Below, piece after piece: positions 20,316-27,864 of a stretch of DNA of 64,000 nucleotides. The position numbers and the translations under genes were made by a program. The notes under the pieces were generated by a model that did no database searches, was not told the origin of the DNA, and worked only from the letters and a program-made list of their open reading frames with translations. Each line of letters opens with the position of its first letter. The stretch's first letter is position 1. The DNA is from Shewanella phaeophyticola (GTDB taxonomy: Bacteria; Pseudomonadota; Gammaproteobacteria; Enterobacterales; Shewanellaceae): contig NZ_JAODOQ010000001.1 in NCBI RefSeq assembly GCF_025398315.1, positions 930,001 through 994,000 of the forward strand, given 5' to 3'.

Positions 20316-21368
20316 TTACTCCCTCGCTTTAGCTGCACGGCTATGTATTAAATACTGCGCGGCGTCTAAGATTACTTCATCACCTGGCATTAAGCCTGAT
20401 AATACTTCTACTTGTTGTTTTTGTTTGTCGATAAAACCAAGGCGAACTTGACTAAGTACGATTTTGTCAGCACTTTTTCGGTATATTGAACTGAGGTCGC
20501 CAACTTGATGAACCGTAGATAATGGGACAAATAAACTCGGCTGGCTGGTTTGTTCAACGATGACTTTTACCCATTGGCCAACCTGTACGTCAGTGTTATT
20601 AGGGTAAGTAAAATTAACCCGAACAGTATGGCTGTGGGTTAGCGGGTCAGCAAAGTTAAACGGATTAATGTCTGTCGCTGAAATCATCTGGCCGTTGGCC
20701 AGTAAAATGTTGACTTTGTCTAGCTGTTGCAAGGTGAATAAATCTTGCTGGGGTATTTGAAATACCACTCGAAGATGTTCAGTGTCGTAGCCAGAAAACA
20801 ACGCCTGGCCATAAGAAATGGTTTCACCTTGTTCAACAAAACGTTGGGTCATTCGGCCACTAAAAGGGGCGCTTACAATGGTATAGTTTAGGTTTTCTTT
20901 AGCTTTAACGAGTTGCGCTTTAGCTGCGCTAACCGCTTGTGTCGATGTTTTGGCTTCGGCAGTTGCTTCATCCATCGCCCCTTTTGAAATAGCCCCTTTG
21001 GGAAACAATTCTTTATAACGAATAAATTGCGCCTGAGCTTCATTATTAATCGCTTCTGCTCTGGCGAGTTCAGCTTCTGCCCCTGCAAGCTCAGCGCCTT
21101 GTTCTTTATTGGTGATTTCCAATAGCGCACTACCTTGAGGAACTAAGTCATTAACGTCGTGATTGATATTGATGATACGCCCAGAGGTTTGTGCTGACAC
21201 GGTCGCGGCTTTTGTTGCCTCCACTTTTGCGTCAAATACCCGCGGTTGAGCATAAGTGGTATATGCCAGTGTGACAGTGTCAAATTCAGGTTCGGCGGCA
21301 AACAGCGGTACTGAGGTTAAAGTACAAAATGCACAAAATAATAATACAGAAGCGAATAAGCGAGACAT
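20316..21368 (-). CDS. RND efflux periplasmic adaptor (MFP)
   Basis: A 350-aa membrane-fusion protein. A signal peptide (about residues 1-24, ending LFAA) is followed by a barrel-sandwich lipoyl domain, then a coiled-coil hairpin (GAELAGAEAELARAEA and following). A beta-barrel domain (PFSGRMTQRFVEQGETISYG) and a C-terminal membrane-proximal domain complete it. It bridges the RND permease to an outer-membrane channel. It is the first gene of the operon. Confidence 0.92.
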   Translation of the reverse strand: MSRLFASVLLFCAFCTLTSVPLFAAEPEFDTVTLAYTTYAQPRVFDAKVEATKAATVSAQTSGRIININHDVNDLVPQGSALLEITNKEQGAELAGAEAELARAEAINNEAQAQFIRYKELFPKGAISKGAMDEATAEAKTSTQAVSAAKAQLVKAKENLNYTIVSAPFSGRMTQRFVEQGETISYGQALFSGYDTEHLRVVFQIPQQDLFTLQQLDKVNILLANGQMISATDINPFNFADPLTHSHTVRVNFTYPNNTDVQVGQWVKVIVEQTSQPSLFVPLSTVHQVGDLSSIYRKSADKIVLSQVRLGFIDKQKQQVEVLSGLMPGDEVILDAAQYLIHSRAAKARE

Positions 21369-21475
21369 AATAACAGCACCTATAAAAAGTCTATAAGAAA
21401 ATTCTAATGGACTTTGGTTTTTTACGCAATAGCGCTGTAGAAAAAACTTTATAAATTATAACTTTTAGGTATAAA

Positions 21476-21501
21476 AAAACCGCCCAAAGCAAGGCGGTTT
21501 T
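21476..21501 (-). terminator. Terminator of the FadL gene
   Basis: AAAACCGCC pairs with GGCGGTTTT around an 8-base loop; on the minus strand the stem is followed by a run of seven T residues. It lies 67 bases beyond the corrected FadL stop codon at 21568. Confidence 0.88.
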
Positions 21502-21567
21502 GTTAAAACAGGCTAACGTCATAAGATGACGTTTTGTGTACGACTTTTAACGCTATGAAGTTAAAGT

Positions 21568-22853
21568 TTAAAAGCTGTAGTTATACTGTAGTGAGTAATA
21601 AACTGCATTAGAGCGAGTTTGTGCTGAAATTTCACTGTCTAACCCGGTGACCATAGGTAAGATTGAGCTGTCTTCTAATACGGTTACATCTTCACCGCGA
21701 GACGAATGCAATACCAAAATCAACACTAGATTTACTGGTTAAATCGTAAGTTGCACCAGCGGTATACCAAGTACGATCTGAATCTGGAATTGATAACGAA
21801 GAGTGCTCATCTACAACACCTTCATCGCTGGCAATACCAGCTCGCAAAGTCCAATCTTCTGATAAGTTATAAGTCGCTCCTAAACTTAAGAACCAAGAGT
21901 CTTTCCAGTGGTATTCTTTTAAGTCAGCTTTTGCCACACCATTATCACCGTCAACAACTTCGATTCGGTCAAACTTACTCCAGTTGATCCACTGTGCAGT
22001 GTAGTGCAGAGCGAAGGAATCAGTTAGCTGGTGGAAACCGGCAAACTGAGCAATATCTGCAATAGGGATATCAATTTCGTTGTATTCAGAATAAGCATAA
22101 TTTACATCACCTTTAGCGGTTAATGTAGGGCTTAAACGGTAACTTAAGCCAAAACGATTATCTTTATTCATTTCATATACAACACCCGCAATACCACCCA
22201 GTGCCCAACCATCGGCTTCAACATCAACAATACTGCCGATTTGTGAGTTTTCGGTTGTACGGGTTAAGGTGCCGCTGCCATAAACAGCATCAATGCCTAG
22301 ACCTAAACTCCATTGCTCGTTAATACGATACGACACACTGGTGTTTAAGTTCACGGTAATGACTTCGGTGTTACCCAATAAGTCTACCGGCGTTGGTAAT
22401 GCAACGTCGTTGCCACCCACAGTAGGGGTTCTGTCAGCCAATGACGTTAAATCTGTGCCGGTGCCATAGTTGCTGAATGCGGCAACACCAAAGGCTCCAT
22501 TTATCATCGATTGGGTTAATATAATAAAAGTTGGGGATCACTTTTGATTCTGCGGCATCGTGCTCGCTGCCATAGTCAACATCCTGGCCACCGTATGAGC
22601 CAGTGACATCAGAAACTGACACATCGATGTCGGCATAAACCACACCTAAAGATAATGATGTTTCATCAAATAGAGCCATTGCAGCTGGGTTACGTGACAA
22701 TACCGATGCATTGTCGGCAATCACAGCTTCACCAGCCATTGCACGCCCAATACCAGTAGCTGATTGGCTATTTAATTGAAAACCCGCAGCAGATGCTTGT
22801 GTACTGGCAAGTAATACCGCAGATGCTAATAAAGTCTTGTTGAACTTGTTCAT
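21568..22853 (-). pseudogene. fadL: FadL/OmpP1 family long-chain fatty-acid porin, two frameshifts
   Basis: This gene encodes an outer-membrane beta-barrel for uptake of long-chain fatty acids. The signal peptide (MNKFNK...QASA) and the classic AAGFQLNSQSATGIGRAMAGEA start are intact. The frame breaks near 22490-22492, where removing one T from CCTTTGG restores DDKWSLGVAAFSNYG. It breaks again near 21699-21703, after which a third frame gives the barrel end RGEDVTVLED to LQYNYSF and a stop at 21568. The span is 3n+2, consistent with two single-base insertions and a 427-aa protein. A C-terminal Phe, the barrel sorting signal, is present in the restored product. An upstream FadR-like site is described separately. 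Confidence 0.87.
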
Positions 22854-22953
22854 TATATTTTCCCATTTATTATGCTCATGACGTACAAGTGTTAACTCAT
22901 AGGATCACTCATGGCTTATAGTCTGGGGCATCTTAGGTAAGTGACCATCATGT

Positions 22954-22970
22954 AACAACTCCGACCAGAT
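22954..22970 (-). promoter_or_regulatory. Candidate FadR operator upstream of fadL
   Basis: Read on the minus strand the site is ATCTGGTCGGAGTTGTT, close to known FadR sites such as the one at E. coli fabA. It lies about 100 bases before the fadL start. It shares a 13-base core (one mismatch) with the site near fabA in this window. Confidence 0.65.
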
Positions 22971-23181
22971 GTTAGTTCTTGTTAGTATTACGTTAATTTA
23001 GGTTTGCGTGAATGATGTAGGTGTTTGAAAGCATAGTGGTATATGTGATTTTTTATCAGTGTTAGCTCACTAAGCTCAATGAGTTAATGTTTATTAATAA
23101 GTTGTTTTTTAACCATAAGGCACGGAAAAGTCACGTAATGTGATATTAGGTCAAGAGCTGAGAATATCGTGATAAATAGCG

Positions 23182-23212
23182 CACATAACCTCATTTATTT
23201 TGAGGTTATGTG
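23182..23212. terminator. Terminator-like hairpin after putP
   Basis: CACATAACCTCA at 23182-23193 pairs perfectly with TGAGGTTATGTG at 23201-23212 around a 7-base loop. It lies 50 bases beyond the putP stop. No strong T tail is seen. Confidence 0.5.
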
Positions 23213-23261
23213 ACAGTTGTAAGCTGAAGTTGTGTTTTCAGCTTACTCAAGGGTTCAGGTT

Positions 23262-24719
23262 TTATGACTTTAATGATTGACTAAAATCATCAAAGTCAGC
23301 CATTGTTTTAGTCGCTGGTGGTGATAACTTACTGACAACCACACCCACAACCGTGGCAAGAATAAAACCGGGGACGATTTCGTATAAATCAAAAATGCCA
23401 CCACTTAATTGCTTCCACACCACAACCGTAATCGCACCGACAATAATGGTTAGCACTGCACCATTTCGGCTAAATCCACGCCAAAACAATGACATTAATA
23501 CCACAGGACCAAATGCTGCTCCAAAACCAGCCCATGCATAGCTTACTAAGCCAAGTACGCTACTGTCTGGATTTAGCGCCACAATACCTGCAACTAATGC
23601 GATAGCGATAACACCAAAACGTCCAACAAGCATTAATTCTTTGTCGGTCGCTTTAGGGCGTAACCATTTAAGGTAAAAGTCTTCAGTAATCACGCTTGAG
23701 CAAACCAGTAATTGAGAGTCGATTGTACTCATAATGGCTGAGAGAATTGCCGCAATCAATATGCCACCAATCCATGGGTTGAATGCTACGTGCGCTAAGT
23801 TGATAAATACTGTTTCTGAGTTTTCGAGCGGCTCTGCGGCAAAATATAAACTGCCAGCGATGCCGGTTGCTAATGCACCTATTAATGCTAACACCATCCA
23901 ACTCATGGCGATGCGACGTGACAATACAAGATCTTTTGGATTACCTATCGCCATAAAACGCGACAGAATATGCGGTTGACCAAAATAACCTAAGCCCCAA
24001 GCGAGCAAAGATACCAAGCCTAAGGTTGTGGTGTTCTCATTAATAAAAGACAGCATTGCAGGGTCTATTTGCTCTAACCCTGTTTGCGTGTCGGGTTGGC
24101 TGAAAATGGCGACTGGCACAATTAATAATGCCACTAGCATTAAACAACCTTGGAAAAAATCGATCCAGCTTACAGCAAAAAAGCCACCAACAAAGGTGTA
24201 TGACACAATAATAAATGAACCAATGAGTAAGGCTAAGGTGTAATCAAGGCCAAAGACTTTCTCAAATAAAATGGCGCCACCGACCATGCCTGAAGAAGCG
24301 TAAAACGTGAAGAAGATGAGAATCGTGACCGCCGACACGAGTCTTAATAACCCATGGCTGTCGTTAAAACGATTTTCAAAGAAGTCAGGTAGTGTAAGAG
24401 CATTATCCGCCATTTGGGTATAAATACGCAAACGTTTGGCCACAAATAACCAGTTAAGCCACGCACCAAAAATGAGGCCAAAACCAATCCAAGCTTCACC
24501 TAAGCCACTGAGGTAAACCGCACCTGGCAGACCTAATAATAGCCATCCTGACATATCCGATGCACCCACACTTAGTGCCGTCACTGCAGGGCCCATTTTA
24601 CGACCGCCAAGAATATAATCATCTACGGTGTCAGTTTTGCGGTAAGCCCAGTAACCTATGCCCATCATTAAAACGAGATAACCTACAAAAGTAATGATGA
24701 TCGGTGTTTGAATTTCCAT
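23262..24719 (-). CDS. putP: Sodium/proline symporter
   Basis: A 485-aa sodium:solute symporter (SSF family), near the length of E. coli PutP (502). The family signature runs from YDxILGGRKMGP (here DYILGGRKMGPAVTALSVGAS near residue 35) through SDMSGWLLLGLPGA, and GFGAAFGPVVLMSLFWRG lies near residue 400. About 12-13 membrane spans are evident. It imports proline with Na+ across the inner membrane, for nutrition or osmotic balance. No put regulator or putA is adjacent. Confidence 0.93.
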   Translation of the reverse strand: MEIQTPIIITFVGYLVLMMGIGYWAYRKTDTVDDYILGGRKMGPAVTALSVGASDMSGWLLLGLPGAVYLSGLGEAWIGFGLIFGAWLNWLFVAKRLRIYTQMADNALTLPDFFENRFNDSHGLLRLVSAVTILIFFTFYASSGMVGGAILFEKVFGLDYTLALLIGSFIIVSYTFVGGFFAVSWIDFFQGCLMLVALLIVPVAIFSQPDTQTGLEQIDPAMLSFINENTTTLGLVSLLAWGLGYFGQPHILSRFMAIGNPKDLVLSRRIAMSWMVLALIGALATGIAGSLYFAAEPLENSETVFINLAHVAFNPWIGGILIAAILSAIMSTIDSQLLVCSSVITEDFYLKWLRPKATDKELMLVGRFGVIAIALVAGIVALNPDSSVLGLVSYAWAGFGAAFGPVVLMSLFWRGFSRNGAVLTIIVGAITVVVWKQLSGGIFDLYEIVPGFILATVVGVVVSKLSPPATKTMADFDDFSQSLKS

Positions 24720-24800
24720 ATCATGTCCTGTGAATTGTTTTTATGTCGCAATCCTAGCAGAACTTTGCGCTGGTTCACACTTTGATTTTTTTCATGATCA

Positions 24801-24832
24801 AAAAATCCGCTAATCAATGAAATAGCGGATTT
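24801..24832 (-). terminator. Terminator of the ECF sigma/DUF3379 operon
   Basis: AAATCCGCTA pairs with TAGCGGATTT around a 10-base loop; on the minus strand the stem continues into TTTTTTG. It lies 20 bases past the DUF3379 stop. Confidence 0.88.
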
Positions 24833-24851
24833 CTGTAAATAACAGGTTTGA

Positions 24852-25559
24852 TTAAATAAAGGTGTTTTCGACTTCTTTTTTGACAAAATCTAGATCAGAA
24901 GCGGGTTCGCCAACAAGTACCATATACGCATCTGCTGTTTGAAAACTCTTGCCTTTGTATTGGTTGTCAGCAAAAGCTTCTTCCAATACGACGCGGCTTT
25001 CTGCTGGTACAATAAACAATGTCACTTTATTACCTAATTCATCAGCCATCACCAAATGCAGTGACTTAACCCCTTGAAAATCACAATAAGAGGTATAAAA
25101 CACGCGTCCTGGTTGCTTGATGAATTTTGAATCACTTAAGCCTTTTATGCTCGCAAGCTTAAAATTGACATCATTAAAGCCAATATCTTGCTCCATCACC
25201 AATGCTTTAGTTTCATGGTGTACGTGGGCTAATGAGTTTTCAGACAAATTAACCGGAGTAAAGCGCAGCAAGCTGAAACTAATCCCAACTACAAAGGCCA
25301 CCGAGGCCGCCATGGCCATCATGTAGCGCCCACGTTTTTTGGTCTGCTGGTGCAGATTTAATTGCTGTCGTAATAATAATTTGTCTGCTAAATCTTCTGG
25401 TACATCAATATTTAATGCTTGAGTCAGCTTCTGGTCAAATACTTTTAGGTCTTTGACAAATTTAGCATCGTCTTCATTTTCAGCGAGGTGCGCTAAAAAC
25501 TCGTCGGATTGATTATTGGGGTCGCCGTATGCTTGACGACGAAATTGTAGATCATCCAT
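24852..25559 (-). CDS. DUF3379 protein, probable anti-sigma factor
   Basis: A 235-aa protein with a cytoplasmic N-terminal half, one membrane span (about residues 79-100, MMAMAASVAFVVGISFSLL) and a periplasmic C-terminal half. The layout MDDLQFRRQAYGDPN then EFLAHLAENEDDAKFVKDLK matches DUF3379, which is found next to ECF sigma factors. It overlaps the end of the sigma-factor gene by eight bases, so coupling is tight. An anti-sigma role is inferred from topology and context. Confidence 0.82.
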   Translation of the reverse strand: MDDLQFRRQAYGDPNNQSDEFLAHLAENEDDAKFVKDLKVFDQKLTQALNIDVPEDLADKLLLRQQLNLHQQTKKRGRYMMAMAASVAFVVGISFSLLRFTPVNLSENSLAHVHHETKALVMEQDIGFNDVNFKLASIKGLSDSKFIKQPGRVFYTSYCDFQGVKSLHLVMADELGNKVTLFIVPAESRVVLEEAFADNQYKGKSFQTADAYMVLVGEPASDLDFVKKEVENTFI

Positions 25560-26115
25560 TTGATTGACCTCTTACCTCTGGTGTTTCTAATGCTTCTTTT
25601 AATTGGTTGCGAGCTCTAAACAAACGCGTCATGACCGTATTGCGGTTCAATTCGAGCATGTCGGCGATTTCATCGCCACTAAAGCCCCCAATCAGTTGCA
25701 ATAACAACGGTTCTCGATATTCGATATCGAGTTTACCTATTTGGCGACGAAGCCAATATTGTTCTGTTTCATCTTCATTGCTTGAAGAATAAACATCTTC
25801 AAGTAAATCTTGTTCAACATCACTGTAGTCAAATTGTTTGCGCTCAAAACGTCTGGCATTTTCCCGTCGTAAGATGGTAATGAGCCACGCTTTTGCGGCT
25901 TTATCATCTTTTAAAGAGTCTAAAGCACGCCACGCTCGTAAGAACGTTTCTTGAGTGATATCTTCTGCAACATGTTTATCTCCGCATAGCCAAAAAGCGT
26001 AACGGAAAATGTCTGTATGAAGTGCCCTGACAAGGCTATCGTATCGTCGTTGTTTTGTTACCATGTCAGATAAGACCGCGACATCAGCCTTTTTCTTTCG
26101 TAGGGATCCAAGCAT
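25552..26115 (-). CDS. ECF-family RNA polymerase sigma factor
   Basis: A sigma-70 region 2 block (DIFRYAFWLCGDKHVAEDITQETFLRAW) and a region 4 helix-turn-helix (FSGDEIADMLELNRNTVMTRLFRARNQL) are clear, with nothing else, which defines an ECF factor. The longest frame gives 187 aa; the in-frame ATG 26064 would give 170 aa and starts closer to the family's usual N terminus. Neither start has a convincing ribosome site. The next gene is a membrane DUF3379 protein, the likely anti-sigma partner. Confidence 0.9.
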   Translation of the reverse strand: MLGSLRKKKADVAVLSDMVTKQRRYDSLVRALHTDIFRYAFWLCGDKHVAEDITQETFLRAWRALDSLKDDKAAKAWLITILRRENARRFERKQFDYSDVEQDLLEDVYSSSNEDETEQYWLRRQIGKLDIEYREPLLLQLIGGFSGDEIADMLELNRNTVMTRLFRARNQLKEALETPEVRGQSNG

Positions 26116-26179
26116 TTTTTAACTTTTTTGGTTAAACATGCTCAATAGCTTAAAAAGCCCTAGTGGTAATAGCAAGATA

Positions 26180-26214
26180 AATCACCCCAGCGGTCAATCT
26201 GAGCTGGGGTGATT
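26180..26214 (-). terminator. Terminator-like hairpin after the Bat operon
   Basis: AATCACCCCAGC pairs perfectly with GCTGGGGTGATT (12 bp, 11-base loop), 27 bases beyond the batD stop. The T tail is weak on both strands. Confidence 0.65.
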
Positions 26215-26241
26215 GAGGTAAACCCTTTCAAAGATGGCGGG

Positions 26242-27864
26242 TTAAGGGTTTAACTCTGCGATAAGCGATTTCTTGTGGGATAGTGGTTGCTCTTTGTAAG
26301 CTAGAATGGCATCCATGAGTGATTTTTTATCCATAGCTTGCGGCTTACGACTGTATTTATCGGCTTGCAGCTTATGAATCGCGCTAGCCAGCGGGTCTGA
26401 TAAGTCGCTAATTTGCCTGAGCGTCATAGGTTGGCCTAAACGCTCACTAAAATAGGCTTGTACAGCTGTCATTGCCGCGCTGCTGTCATTTCTATCACAA
26501 GCATGAATAATGGCATTTAAGCCTGTGGTGGCGGTTTTACGCGGTGTATTAGGCTTTGGTTGTGGATTGTATGAGTAACTTGCTGCTACTGCACGGCGCC
26601 ATAGCACTATTGTCATTAGCCATAGTGTGGCAAATACTGCAGCGATGATAGGCCAATATTGCTGATTGCTAGCAGGGCTAAAACTATCCGCTGTGGGGAT
26701 ATTCGTTGTTGTTGCACTGCTACCCACAACGCTAATAGTACGTTCTGGTAATGTGGCAAATTGCTGCTTTTTAAGATGTGGGTTCCACCAGGGCACGCGG
26801 ATTTCAGGTAAGGTGTAAGTGCCTGGTTTTGTAGGTACTATCGCCGTTGTTAAGCTGTATTGCGACACCACTTGATTGTCGCGCACAAAGGTTTGTCTTG
26901 TGGGCTTTTCAGGGTAAGCTTTTAGTCCTTCTGTTAACGGAATGTCAATGTCAGGTAAGCTTGTGTCATCAGTATTTGAAGCAATAAGGCTGATAGCGCG
27001 GGTAATTGGGCTGCCCACTTCAAATTCGCTAACATCTTCTGGCCAGGTTTCTTTTAACATCACAATGTCGCTGACCAGCCATTTGCCTTGATAACTTGGT
27101 GGTATGGAGTTGATTTGAATCACTTCACGTTCAGCTTCTGTTTGCATTGGGCGGCTTTCATTAAAACCAAACATGCCACCACGTCTTTGAGTTTCAATTA
27201 ATACGTCACCGGAGAAACTTGCTCCGTTGATCACTAACTCGCCAGGTAAGTCAGCAATAATGCCGTAAGTCCGTTCTATTACCCGAAAGCGTCGACCATC
27301 TAGTATTTCTGTGCCGTCTTTATCTTCACCAATTTGTTTAATCTGCGCACCTTCAATGTCAGGCGCACTTAATACACCACGTTGCAGTTCGACTGCGAGG
27401 TACAGCTTAACTTTATAGGTAATGAGTTGGCCGACGTAAGCTTCAGATGCGTTAGTTTGCACTTTAATAAACACATTTTGTAGCTCATCAGCCTTAGTGC
27501 CTTGTGGTATCACATTTAAGTTAATGGGATTTGAGCTAACGCCTTTTATGTTAAAGGCTGGAATGGTCACCATGCCCATACTTTTAGGCGACAGTAATAC
27601 CTGCCAACGGGTTTCACGTGTGGTATCAAAGTTAACCATTTTGGTGCTGCGACCAACACTGGTTCGGCCAACGATAAAATCTTGTAATAACACTGAAGTA
27701 TCAAGGGCGCCGGCATTGAGGTCATCATCAGCCACAATATCGAGTACGAAGTATTCGCCTGCAACCACGGGGTTACGATCGACCGTTGCTTGCACTTGGC
27801 TAAGTGCAAAAGCGGGTGAGGCAATAATAAATAGCAATAGGCTACATAAAGTTCTGATTACCAC
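26242..27864 (-). CDS. batD: BatD family protein
   Basis: A 540-aa protein with a signal peptide (residues 1-20, ending SPAFA) and a long periplasmic part built of beta-rich BatD repeats (VDRNPVVAGEYFVLDIVADDD and later blocks). A membrane span near residues 394-414 is followed by a cytoplasmic tail. Bat proteins are tied to stress tolerance and envelope integrity, but the exact function is unknown. It is last in the operon and overlaps the preceding gene by seven bases. Confidence 0.88.
   Translation of the reverse strand: MVIRTLCSLLLFIIASPAFALSQVQATVDRNPVVAGEYFVLDIVADDDLNAGALDTSVLLQDFIVGRTSVGRSTKMVNFDTTRETRWQVLLSPKSMGMVTIPAFNIKGVSSNPINLNVIPQGTKADELQNVFIKVQTNASEAYVGQLITYKVKLYLAVELQRGVLSAPDIEGAQIKQIGEDKDGTEILDGRRFRVIERTYGIIADLPGELVINGASFSGDVLIETQRRGGMFGFNESRPMQTEAEREVIQINSIPPSYQGKWLVSDIVMLKETWPEDVSEFEVGSPITRAISLIASNTDDTSLPDIDIPLTEGLKAYPEKPTRQTFVRDNQVVSQYSLTTAIVPTKPGTYTLPEIRVPWWNPHLKKQQFATLPERTISVVGSSATTTNIPTADSFSPASNQQYWPIIAAVFATLWLMTIVLWRRAVAASYSYNPQPKPNTPRKTATTGLNAIIHACDRNDSSAAMTAVQAYFSERLGQPMTLRQISDLSDPLASAIHKLQADKYSRKPQAMDKKSLMDAILAYKEQPLSHKKSLIAELNP

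Larger units (their letters stand above)
22854..23261. other. Intergenic region between fadL and putP
   Basis: These 408 bases hold the fadL promoter region with a FadR-like operator at 22954-22970, and a 12-bp hairpin at 23182-23212 just beyond putP. The AT-rich middle (22980-23160) shows no ORF or RNA gene that I can support. Confidence 0.6.
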
